The notes under the pieces were generated by a model. That model was not told the origin of the DNA, did no database searches, and worked only from the letters and a program-made list of their open reading frames with translations. The translations under genes were made by a program, and so were the position numbers. From Marinobacter goseongensis (GTDB taxonomy: Bacteria > Pseudomonadota > Gammaproteobacteria > Pseudomonadales > Oleiphilaceae), in the NCBI RefSeq assembly GCF_023156235.1, contig NZ_JAKZAI010000004.1, positions 1 to 64,000 on the forward strand: 64,000 nt of DNA, read 5' to 3'. Each line of letters begins with the position of its first letter. Positions within the stretch are counted from its first letter, which is position 1. Positions 28,274 through 37,521 of the stretch are shown here, piece by piece.

Positions 28274-28287
28274 GAAGCGCCCTCCGA

Positions 28288-30279
<1,992 letters not shown>

Positions 30280-30295
30280 CCGTCTCTCCTGATGA

Positions 30296-31075
30296 TTACT
30301 GCATGTGCCAGCCGTGGCTGACCACGATGGATTGGCCGGTCAGCGCCGCAGACGGGAAGGCAGCCAGGTGCACCGCCAGTTCCGCTACATCTTCCAGAGT
30401 CGTGAATTCCCCGTCCACTGTATTTTTAAGCATCACCTTGCTGATGACCTCGTCCTCGGAAATGCCCAGTTCCCGTGCCTGCTCGGGGATCTGCTTGTCC
30501 ACCAGCGGGGTACGCACAAAGCCGGGGCAGATGATATTGCTGCGCACGCCATGCTCGGCGCCTTCCTTCGCCACGGCCCGACAAAGGCCCAGCATGCCGT
30601 GCTTGGCCGCCACGTAGGGCGCCTTCAATGGCGAGGCTTCCAGGGAGTGAACCGACCCCATATACAGCATGGTGCCACCACCACCGGCGTACATCTGCTT
30701 GAGCGCAGCCCTTGTCACCAGAAACGCACCGTCCAGGTGGACACTCATCACCTTGCTCCAGTCGGCAAACGCCAGTTTGTGCAGCGGATCGATGTGCTGG
30801 ACGCCGGCGTTGGCCAGGGCAATGTCGAGGCCGCCCCAGCGGTCCACAATGGCGGCAACGCCCGCCTCCACCGCGTGCTCATCGGTAACGTCCATGGCCA
30901 GCGCCATGGCGGTGCCACCCGCCTGCTCGATGGTATCGACGGCTTGCCGGGCACTCTCCAGGGTGAGGTCGGCCACCGCCACCCGCGCGCCTTCGCGACC
31001 TTACCGCTCGGCAATGGCGCGGCCGATCCCGCGACCTGCCCCGGTGATCAGGGCTATCCGGTTGTGTAAACGCAT
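30296..31075 (-). pseudogene. bdhA: 3-hydroxybutyrate dehydrogenase (SDR) with in-frame TAA at codon 25
   Basis: The full frame begins at ATG 31075 with AAGGAGA upstream and encodes MRLHNRIALITGAGRGIGRA, the SDR cofactor motif TGxxxGxG, then AIAER followed by TAA (31001-31003). Reading resumes in the same frame as [12 protein letters not shown] and runs intact for 228 codons with catalytic Ser in [11 protein letters not shown] and YVAAKHG (Tyr-x-x-x-Lys). The part after the stop can be opened only from an internal GTG (30982) and would lack the NAD-binding motif. One base change (for example from TAT/TAC or TTA) explains it. Either a real nonsense mutation or a sequence error. It lies between dctM and aacS. 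Confidence 0.85.
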
Positions 31076-31088
31076 GATTGTACTCTCC

Positions 31089-32453
31089 TTAGTCGTAAGC
31101 CACGCTGGGCAGCCAGGTCGCAATCTCGGGCACCAGGAAAACAATGGCCAGGGCAACCAACTGGATGATGATGAAAGGAACGACCCCCCTGTAGATGTCC
31201 ATCACGTCGATTTCCGGCGGCGCCACACCCTTGATGTAAAACAGGGCAAAGCCCACCGGAGGGGTCAGGAATGAAGTCTGCAGGCACATGGCAAACAGGA
31301 TGGTGAACCACACCAGGTCGAATCCGAGGGCCTGCACCACCGGAGCCACCAGCGGCAGTATGATCAGCGTGATTTCCACCCAGTCCAGGAAGAAGCCCAG
31401 CAGGAACACCGCAAACAGAATGGTCAGTACCACACCGTAAGGTCCGAACGGCAACCCCAGCAAAGCATTCTCGATCACCTGGTCACCACCCAGACCCCGC
31501 AGCACCACCGAGAACGCCGTAGCGCCCAGAAAGATGGCAAAAATGAACGCAGCGGTGCGAGTGGTCTGCTGCATCGAGGAGTTGAGCACTTTCAGGCTCA
31601 GGCGACCGGACATAAGCGCCAGCAGCAGGGCACCCAGCGCGCCCACGCCGGAGGCCTCCGTGGGTGTCGCCACACCGGCAAAAATCGACCCTAACACCCC
31701 CAGAATCAGCGCCGCGGTGGGCACTACGGCCTTGGCCACTTCCCAGACAATGCGCCAGGACACTTTCTGAGTGCCCTCAGGCACCGGCGCAATGTGGGGC
31801 TGAAACAGCGGGCGGATCATCACATAGGCTACATACATGGCACCCAGCAGCAGGCCGGGCAGAAACGCCCCCATAAACAGATCACCTACGGACGCTTCGG
31901 GCACCGCCAGCCGGTCGGCCATCAGCACCAGCATGATGGACGGCGGGATCAGGATGCCCAGAGTGCCGGTGGCGCACGCCGTGCCCACGGCAAAGCCCTT
32001 GTCGTACTTGTGCTCCATCATTACCGGCAGCGACAGCATGCCCAGCAGCACCACGGAGGCGCCGATGATGCCGGTGGTGGCCGCCAGCAAGACACCGATC
32101 ACCACCACCGTGACGGCGTAACCACCGCGTACCGCCCCGAACAGCTTGACCATGCTGTTCATCAGTCGCTCGGCCACGCCGGACTGATCGAGCATGATGC
32201 CCATGAAAATGAACATCGGCAGGGCAACCAGGGTTTCACTATTTACCACGTCCCAAATGCGCTCGGGTACGAGCCCCATGGAGGACGGGTAATCAAACCA
32301 GAGATTGGCACCGAAGTTTTCAACCGCGACCACACCAACCAGGGTCCAGATAACGGCCGTTCCACCCAACACCCAGGCCACCGGATAACCGGTCATCAGC
32401 AGTGCCCCGAAAGTCAGGAACATGCCGATCACAAACAGGGTTTCTAACTCCAT
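31089..32453 (-). CDS. dctM: TRAP transporter large permease DctM
   Basis: 454 residues, about 12 membrane helices. Family features include the first helix region GYPVAWVLGG, the loop MEHKYDKGFAVGTACATGTLGILIPPS (positions about 145-172) and the C-terminal LTPPVGFALFYIKGVAPP. It is the ion-coupled translocation subunit of a tripartite TRAP importer. Its ATG overlaps the dctQ stop (TGATG), and its stop lies 14 bases before bdhA, so the order is dctP-dctQ-dctM-bdhA-aacS. Substrate by context is 3-hydroxybutyrate or a related monocarboxylate (inference). Confidence 0.94.
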   Translation of the reverse strand: MELETLFVIGMFLTFGALLMTGYPVAWVLGGTAVIWTLVGVVAVENFGANLWFDYPSSMGLVPERIWDVVNSETLVALPMFIFMGIMLDQSGVAERLMNSMVKLFGAVRGGYAVTVVVIGVLLAATTGIIGASVVLLGMLSLPVMMEHKYDKGFAVGTACATGTLGILIPPSIMLVLMADRLAVPEASVGDLFMGAFLPGLLLGAMYVAYVMIRPLFQPHIAPVPEGTQKVSWRIVWEVAKAVVPTAALILGVLGSIFAGVATPTEASGVGALGALLLALMSGRLSLKVLNSSMQQTTRTAAFIFAIFLGATAFSVVLRGLGGDQVIENALLGLPFGPYGVVLTILFAVFLLGFFLDWVEITLIILPLVAPVVQALGFDLVWFTILFAMCLQTSFLTPPVGFALFYIKGVAPPEIDVMDIYRGVVPFIIIQLVALAIVFLVPEIATWLPSVAYD

Positions 32454-33091
32454 CAGGACACATCCTCGTTCTTATTATGCCCGGACCCGGTCCGGATCGG
32501 CTTCGGAAAGCCAAAAAGCAGGGCAGTCACTTTCAGCAGGCGAGACAGCGCTCCCAGCGCAAGAAGCATGAACGCCACAGCCAGCACGGCCTTGAGGATC
32601 CAGCGGTAGGGCAGCCCCGCCGGTGCCTGGCTGGTTTCGCCCTGCTGCCAGGAGCTGTAGGCGTAAGGCACCATCTCGTAGATCGCCAGCCCCAGAAACG
32701 GCAACAGCAGGAACAACAGCCCCAACAGTTCCACCCAGCCCTGGCCTCTGAGAGACAGACGCTCATGAATCACATCCACCCTGACGTGGTCGTCCACCAC
32801 CAGCGTGTAGGCCAGTCCCAGCAGCCAGCCGGCACCCGCCAGATGCCACTGCACTTCCTCCAGCGTCACCGAGCCCAGACCAAAGGCATAGCGGCCAACC
32901 ACGGCATAGATAATCACACCGGTCACCACCAGCCAGAGCCAGGAAGCACTCTTGCCGATGGCCGCAATCATCCGGTCCATGCCCTGGCTGAGCCGGGTGG
33001 TTGGCAGCTCCGTGTGATGGTGAAGGAATTCGTCGGTGGCGGACATGGATGGCCGCGCCGGCTGCGGTGAGTCGTTACCAGACACCGTCAT
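32453..33091 (-). CDS. dctQ: TRAP transporter small permease DctQ
   Basis: 212 residues with four membrane helices (about 50-68, 85-105, 120-145 and 168-192) and polar ends. LTLEEVQWHLAGAGWLLGLAY-like sequence (here SVTLEEVQWHLAGAGWLLG) and the HVRVDVIHERL motif between helices 2 and 3 are typical of DctQ. It pairs with DctM in the membrane. GAGGAA precedes the ATG by about 8 bases. Its stop overlaps dctM by one base. Confidence 0.93.
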   Translation of the reverse strand: MTVSGNDSPQPARPSMSATDEFLHHHTELPTTRLSQGMDRMIAAIGKSASWLWLVVTGVIIYAVVGRYAFGLGSVTLEEVQWHLAGAGWLLGLAYTLVVDDHVRVDVIHERLSLRGQGWVELLGLLFLLLPFLGLAIYEMVPYAYSSWQQGETSQAPAGLPYRWILKAVLAVAFMLLALGALSRLLKVTALLFGFPKPIRTGSGHNKNEDVS

Positions 33092-33129
33092 AAACCCGTT
33101 CCTCGCTCAGAAAGCCGATGATGAAACAA

Positions 33130-33151
33130 GGATGGCCCCGAAGGGCCATCC
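33130..33151 (-). other. Intercistronic hairpin dctP-dctQ, first
   Basis: GGATGGCCC and GGGCCATCC form a perfect 9-bp stem with a 4-base loop (CGAA on plus; TTCG on minus, an ultra-stable UUCG tetraloop). Without a U-tract it is more likely an RNA-processing or 3'-protecting element that raises the binding-protein mRNA above that of the permeases. Confidence 0.75.
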
Positions 33152-33167
33152 AGACTTGATCAGAGAG

Positions 33168-33186
33168 CACCGGACCCGATCCGGTG
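33168..33186 (-). other. Intercistronic hairpin dctP-dctQ, second
   Basis: CACCGGA and TCCGGTG form a perfect 7-bp stem around CCCGA. It starts 21 bases after the dctP stop codon, directly before the first hairpin on the minus-strand transcript. The pair together resembles stabilising structures that follow binding-protein genes in transporter operons. Confidence 0.7.
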
Positions 33187-33206
33187 TCTCGGGCGCGGCC
33201 CCGACC

Positions 33207-34259
33207 TTACAGGTCCGAAGGCACGTAGGCGCGGGTATCCCAGACCTCGTAGGTTTCCAGGAACTCGTTCTGACTTTCGTAGACACGCTTGAAATCGGCA
33301 TCCCTGGACGCTTCTTCTTTCAGCACTTCCTCGGTAACCGCTTGCAGCTCTTTGAGAACGTCACGGGGGATCTGATCCGCCTGAACGCCTTTTTCCTGGA
33401 ACTCGGCCAGGACCTTGCCGTTCTTGTATTCGCCCTCGGCCAGACCAAGCGTTGTTGCCGCCGTACAGGAGGCCTCAACCAGCGCTTTCTGTGCGTCGGT
33501 GGTCTTGTCCCACTGATCCTTGTTGATCAGCATGTACTGGGCGGTGAACTGCTGGTGCCAACCCGGGAACAGGTTGTACTTGACCACCTGGTTGAAGCCA
33601 AGGATCTGGTCGATGGCGGGCATGGAGAATTCGGTGGCATCGATGGTGCCTTTTTCCAGTGCCTAGTAAAGCTCACCGCCGGGCATCATGGTGACCGAGG
33701 CGCCCAGCTTTTCCAGCACCTTGCCACCCAGGCCCGCAAAGCGAATTTTCAGGCCTTTATAGTCTTCCAGTGTCTTGATGGGCTCGGCATACCAGCCCGC
33801 GGTCTCCGGTCCGATAATACCGCACAGCTGCGCATGCACATCAAAACCCTTGTTGGCGTAGACTTCCTGCAGCATGTCGTGGCCGCCACCGTAGTAATAC
33901 CAGGCAGTGTAGGCCCAGGGCTTCATACCGAAAGGGACGGCGGCGAACAGGGGAATGGCCGGCACCTTGCCCTGGTCGTAACCGATCCAGGTGTAGCCTG
34001 CCTCTACCTTGCCGTCCGATACGGCCTGAAGAATGTCGAACGGTGGCACCAGCTTGCCGGGCTCATACACACGAACCTGAATGCTGCCATCAGAGGCGGT
34101 GGTGAGATTGTCTGCAACCCAGGCGGCAGGCGAACCCAGGCCGGGAAGATTGGTGGCAAAGGCAACGGGCATTTTCCAGCGAAGGTCATCCGCGAATGCC
34201 GATCCGGTGGACAGGGCAATCGCACCGGTGATTCCGGCGAGCGCCTTGAAGAGTGTCAT
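33207..34259 (-). pseudogene. dctP: TRAP substrate-binding protein DctP (TakP-like) with in-frame TAG at codon 199
   Basis: The frame opens at ATG 34259 (AGGAGA 7 bases upstream) with a signal peptide (residues 1-22, ending STGSAFA) and runs as a typical DctP up to MMPGGELY, then TAG (33663-33665), then continues without shift as ALEKGTIDATEFSMPAID to the normal C terminus, 350 positions in all. In TakP relatives the stop position is normally Gln (GGEIFQALERGTIDA), so a CAG to TAG change is the simplest explanation. The motifs GLKIRFAGLGGKVL and WYYYGGGHD place it in the 2-oxo/hydroxy-acid binding branch. If real, the importer lacks a functional binding protein unless TAG is suppressed. Confidence 0.88.
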
Positions 34260-34350
34260 TGGCATGTCTCCTAACATTGTTGTTTTTTCCGGCCGCCAGT
34301 TCGGGACTGAAGGTCCTGGTCTGAGTGTAGTCAGACATCGCAGAAAACGA

Positions 34351-34374
34351 GACAGACAGACAGACAGACAGACA
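34351..34374. repeat. Tetranucleotide repeat (GACA)6 in the dctP leader
   Basis: Six perfect GACA units on the plus strand (TGTC on the transcript strand). It lies between the predicted sigma-54 promoter and the dctP start, about 92 bases upstream of the ATG. Such tracts change length by slipped-strand mispairing. Confidence 0.95.
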
Positions 34375-34443
34375 AATTGTGGGTCCAACGTTGAGCGCCA
34401 GTCTTGTTAACTGCGTTGTTCTGACGTCCTGCACAGGGGAATT

Positions 34444-34459
34444 AGCAGGCGTCATGCCA
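34444..34459 (-). promoter_or_regulatory. Sigma-54 promoter of the dctP operon
   Basis: On the minus strand TGGCAT-GACGC-CTGCT matches the sigma-54 consensus TGGCAC-N5-TTGCA, with the invariant GG and GC at the correct spacing. It is about 185 bases before dctP and downstream of palindromic activator sites; a sigma-54 activator gene adjoins. Start of transcription would be near 34432. Confidence 0.78.
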
Positions 34460-34524
34460 GCCGGAGAAAAATACGTAAAATCAGCATATTAGGAGAGTCA
34501 TGCAAGTCCGGATGATGACCGAAC

Positions 34525-34542
34525 CGTTCGGAATTCCGGACA
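34525..34542. promoter_or_regulatory. Activator palindrome site A
   Basis: CGTTCGGAATTCCGGACA, matching the derived consensus TGTCCKGAATYCMGGACA in 16 of 18 positions. It lies 66 bases upstream of the -24 element, a usual enhancer distance for a sigma-54 activator. Confidence 0.65.
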
Positions 34543-34567
34543 CAGTAAGACCTAGGTCGTAGGTGAT

Positions 34568-34585
34568 TGTCCTGATCCCGGAACA
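34568..34585. promoter_or_regulatory. Activator palindrome site B
   Basis: TGTCCTGATCCCGGAACA. The left half-site TGTCCTGA is perfect and the right half is degenerate. Its centre is 43 bases from site A and 20 bases from site C, close to whole helical turns. Confidence 0.5.
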
Positions 34586-34587
34586 GG

Positions 34588-34605
34588 TGTCCGGAATTCA
34601 GGACA
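34588..34605. promoter_or_regulatory. Activator palindrome site C
   Basis: TGTCCGGAATTCAGGACA, a near-perfect dyad. It overlaps the last codons of the sigma-54 activator gene itself. Confidence 0.7.
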
Positions 34606-36010
34606 TTCTGGAGAGCTTTTCGTACAACACCGAACGGGAAATGCCCAGCAGCTTCGCGGCGCGGGTACGATTGCCCCGGGACGCCACCAGCGCGGATTCG
34701 ATCGCCTGGCCCTCGGCCTCGGCCATGACCCGGGCCAGTGGCCGCACTGGCCGTGACGACAGGCCGGGTTGGGGGCGGGATCCGGTGCGTGGCAGCACCT
34801 TGAAGATGGCGTCCGCGTCCAGCAGGCCGCTTTCCTCGCCCATGGTCAGCGCACGCTCCAGCACATTCCTGAGCTCGCGGATATTACCCGGCCAGTCATA
34901 GCTGCCCAGCGCAGAAACCGCGGCGTCGGTGATCTCGCCGCGGATGTCCACGCCATTGCAGATATCCTCCAACAGCGCCTCACACAGCACACCCAGATCC
35001 GCCAGCCGCTCCCGCAGGGGCGGAATCGGGATCTCCAGCACGTTGAGCCGGTAATACAGATCGGAACGAAAGCTGCCCTCGGCCATCATCGCTTCCAGAT
35101 TGCGACTGGTCGCAGCAATGACCCGGACATCCACGGCTATCACCTTGTTGGAGCCGAGTGGCTCGATCTCACCTTCCTGCAAAGCCCGTAGCAGTTTGGC
35201 CTGCAACGGCAACGGCATATCACCCACTTCATCCAGGAACAGCGTGCCGCCATTGGCGAGCTGGAACTTGCCCTCACGGCTGCGGCGGTCTGCGCCGGTG
35301 TAGGCACCGGGGGCCACGCCAAAGAATTCGGCTTCCAGCAGATTGTCGGGAATGGCCGCCACATTCACCCCCACAAAGGGCCTGTCGGCCCGCGCCGACA
35401 CGGTGTGAATGGCCTGTGCCAATACCTCCTTGCCGGTGCCGGTTTCACCCAACAGCAGCACCGGCATGTCACGACCGGCGGCCAGGCGGGCACGGCGCTT
35501 GACCTCCAGCGCCGCCGCACTGGCGCCGACGAAGTCTCCCAGGCTGTAGCGGGTACCCCGGACTTTTTTGGCCAGTGCCTTGCGCGCGGCAGCGAGATCC
35601 TGGTGCAGGCGTCGGTATTTGCTGACCAGGGGCGTCAGCGGTTGCAGATCGTCATACAGCACAAACGCCACCGCACCGAGAATTTCACCGGCATCGTCAA
35701 AAAACGGCAGGCGGGTCACCACCAGCTGCTGTTGCTGGTGCTCCATGATATCCAGCAGCAGCGGCTTGCCGGTCTCCACCACCTCGGGCATGCGGGTGTG
35801 CGGAATCACATCCCGCACGTAGCGGCCGATGACCGCCGGCGGCTCATCGAGGCCCAGCAGGCCGGCATAACTGGCGTTGATCCAGGTAATCCGGCAGTCA
35901 CGATCCACCGCAATGGCGCCGGCGCTGGCCTCCTCGAACATCGGGAACAGGGCCTCGATCAGATCCAGGGTCAAACTATTCTTGTTGTTGTGACTGAAGA
36001 GCTGCTTCAT
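34598..36010 (-). CDS. Sigma-54-dependent activator with PAS domain
   Basis: 470 residues: a PAS sensor (about 15-125, AIAVDRDCRITWINASYAGLLG), an AAA+ sigma-54 interaction domain (about 165-390) and a C-terminal Fis-type helix-turn-helix (GNRTRAAKLLGISRSVLYEK). Walker A is GETGTGKE, the sigma-54-contacting loop is GAYTGA, and Walker B is GGTLFLDEVGDM. There is no receiver domain, so it senses a ligand or redox state through PAS. It lies upstream of the TRAP/ketone-body operon, whose sigma-54 promoter and palindromes point to it as activator. The start may instead be ATG 36043 (11 codons earlier), where CAGGG lies 9 bases upstream. Confidence 0.93.
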   Translation of the reverse strand: MKQLFSHNNKNSLTLDLIEALFPMFEEASAGAIAVDRDCRITWINASYAGLLGLDEPPAVIGRYVRDVIPHTRMPEVVETGKPLLLDIMEHQQQQLVVTRLPFFDDAGEILGAVAFVLYDDLQPLTPLVSKYRRLHQDLAAARKALAKKVRGTRYSLGDFVGASAAALEVKRRARLAAGRDMPVLLLGETGTGKEVLAQAIHTVSARADRPFVGVNVAAIPDNLLEAEFFGVAPGAYTGADRRSREGKFQLANGGTLFLDEVGDMPLPLQAKLLRALQEGEIEPLGSNKVIAVDVRVIAATSRNLEAMMAEGSFRSDLYYRLNVLEIPIPPLRERLADLGVLCEALLEDICNGVDIRGEITDAAVSALGSYDWPGNIRELRNVLERALTMGEESGLLDADAIFKVLPRTGSRPQPGLSSRPVRPLARVMAEAEGQAIESALVASRGNRTRAAKLLGISRSVLYEKLSRMS

Positions 36011-36064
36011 GGTCCGGTTACCGCAATCGAGAGTATCCTGCATGGTACAAAACCCTGCAGCGAT

Positions 36065-36082
36065 TGTCCTGAATCCGGGACA
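36065..36082. promoter_or_regulatory. Activator palindrome site D (autoregulatory)
   Basis: TGTCCTGAATCCGGGACA, the fourth copy of the palindrome, lies 22-55 bases upstream of the activator start and also between it and the divergent esterase gene. The position suggests autoregulation of the activator, and possibly control of the esterase. Confidence 0.65.
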
Positions 36083-36171
36083 CTTCCACCGTTTCCGCAG
36101 CAAACAGGCATCCGCCGCACCCGTTTTCACGTACAGATACACGTTAACCACTGCTGCCGAGGATCGATGCC

Positions 36172-37119
36172 TTGATAAGGATGTTCCCGAAAACCCCGTT
36201 GATGATCCTGATGGCTCTCGTTGGACTGTCCGGGTGTGCCTCTCACCATGGCGCGCCGGATAAAGCCGCACCGGCCTGGCCGGACACCGGTTATGATGTG
36301 ACCAGAAACCTGACCTACACACCAGACCACTGGCCGGAAAAGCTGAACGCGGATCTTTATCGACCCTCGCAAACCCGGGCCGGTGGCAACCCGACGGTGC
36401 TTCTGGTGCACGGCGGTGGCTGGGAGCGACGCTCCCGGGAAGACATGAGCGGCATCGCCGAAGATCTCGCCAGCCGCGGCTTTGCCGTACTGAACATTGA
36501 TTACCGCTTCGCACCGGAACACACCTTCCCAGCGCAACTTCATGATCTGCAGCTGGCCATGCACTGGCTCCACGACCAGGCTGGCCAGTACAACCTGGAC
36601 ACTGGCCGCATCAGCGCCTTTGGCTTTTCATCCGGCGCGCATCTGGTGGCGCTGATGGCTTTGGTGGCCAGTTCCGACAGCGAACTCAACGCGCCTCACG
36701 GCGGGCCGGACACGCGACCGATCGCGGTCGTGGCAGGCGGCATTCCCGCCGATCTGCGGGCTTTTGGCTCCGGCAAACTGATCCGCCAGTTCCTGGGCGG
36801 CGAGCAACCGGACATGCCGGAGGTCTACAACCAGGCGTCACCCATTACCCATGTGACCGACAACGCGCCCCCTTTCTTCCTGTTTCACGGCGCCATGGAC
36901 ATGCTGGTGCCCGCCAAACAGGCGCGCTGGCTGAGAGACGAGCTGGACAACCACGGTATTGAAAACGAGTTTTATGAGATGCACCTGCGGGGCCACCTCA
37001 CCAGCTTTCTGACCTCCGGGAACGCCGTGGACCGCGCCACCGATTTCCTGTTACGACATTCCGCCAGGGCAATGACTAGCCAATCCGCACAAACGGCAGC
37101 AGGCTCAACGCCGCAATAA
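36172..37119 (+). CDS. Alpha/beta hydrolase lipoprotein, esterase/arylformamidase-like
   Basis: 315 residues. A lipoprotein signal (lipobox LSGC, in VGLSGCASHHG) precedes an alpha/beta hydrolase domain of the BD-FAE/HSL-like type. The oxyanion HGGGW motif, the nucleophile in GFSSGAHL, the Asp in HGAMDMLVP and His in LRGHLTSFL are present. The start is taken as TTG 36172 with GAGGA 8 bases upstream; ATG 36181 is the alternative. It is divergent from the sigma-54 activator and might be co-controlled. A secreted, membrane-anchored esterase could release hydroxy acids for the adjacent uptake operon; this is speculation. Confidence 0.84.
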   Translation: MIRMFPKTPLMILMALVGLSGCASHHGAPDKAAPAWPDTGYDVTRNLTYTPDHWPEKLNADLYRPSQTRAGGNPTVLLVHGGGWERRSREDMSGIAEDLASRGFAVLNIDYRFAPEHTFPAQLHDLQLAMHWLHDQAGQYNLDTGRISAFGFSSGAHLVALMALVASSDSELNAPHGGPDTRPIAVVAGGIPADLRAFGSGKLIRQFLGGEQPDMPEVYNQASPITHVTDNAPPFFLFHGAMDMLVPAKQARWLRDELDNHGIENEFYEMHLRGHLTSFLTSGNAVDRATDFLLRHSARAMTSQSAQTAAGSTPQ

Positions 37120-37438
37120 CCACAATGGCCAGGCAGGCCGCCAGCGTTGTGACCGGCTTTTCCCGCAGCCGGAACCAGAAGCCGCCGGTTCTGCCCTCGG
37201 CCAGACGCTGCTCGTACTCCTGCCGCTGCCGTGCCAGCCGGCGTTGCTGATACTCCGTCAGCAACGCCCGGGCGCGGCTGGCCTCGTCGTTATCGTGCAC
37301 CCAGAACCCGCCCATGCTGATACCCCAGCGACTGGGCGGCGTCTCGTAATAGCGCACACCGTGGGTTTCGAACAACTCGCGGATTTCATCGGCTTCGTCA
37401 TCGGGTACATGGCGAAGATTCATCAGGTGATGGGGCAT
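37076..37438 (-). CDS. DUF6164 family protein
   Basis: 120 residues. The conserved N-terminal part (MNLRHVPDDEADEIRELFET, then YYETPPSRWGISMGGFWV) is typical of the DUF6164 family; a charged helix (about 60-85) and one C-terminal membrane segment (about 96-115) follow. Function is unknown. It runs convergent to the esterase gene and overlaps its last 44 bases. There is no clear ribosome site; the true start could be the ATG six codons later. Confidence 0.75.
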   Translation of the reverse strand: MPHHLMNLRHVPDDEADEIRELFETHGVRYYETPPSRWGISMGGFWVHDNDEASRARALLTEYQQRRLARQRQEYEQRLAEGRTGGFWFRLREKPVTTLAACLAIVVIAALSLLPFVRIG

Positions 37439-37521
37439 GGTATGTCTGGTATCGGCAGCGGGAATCCCTATATCCTAGCATTCACAGGGACAATCGACCG
37501 AACTTGCCACCGGGATGTTGA

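Larger units (their letters stand above)
27844..28287. other. Repeat-rich 444-base intergenic region upstream of icd
   Basis: This gap carries the icd promoter region (AT-rich, about 27950-28030) and, further from icd, a run of repeats: three 14-base direct repeats, a long hairpin and a REP-like palindrome, each listed separately. No coding frame with a ribosome site was seen. Confidence 0.6.
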
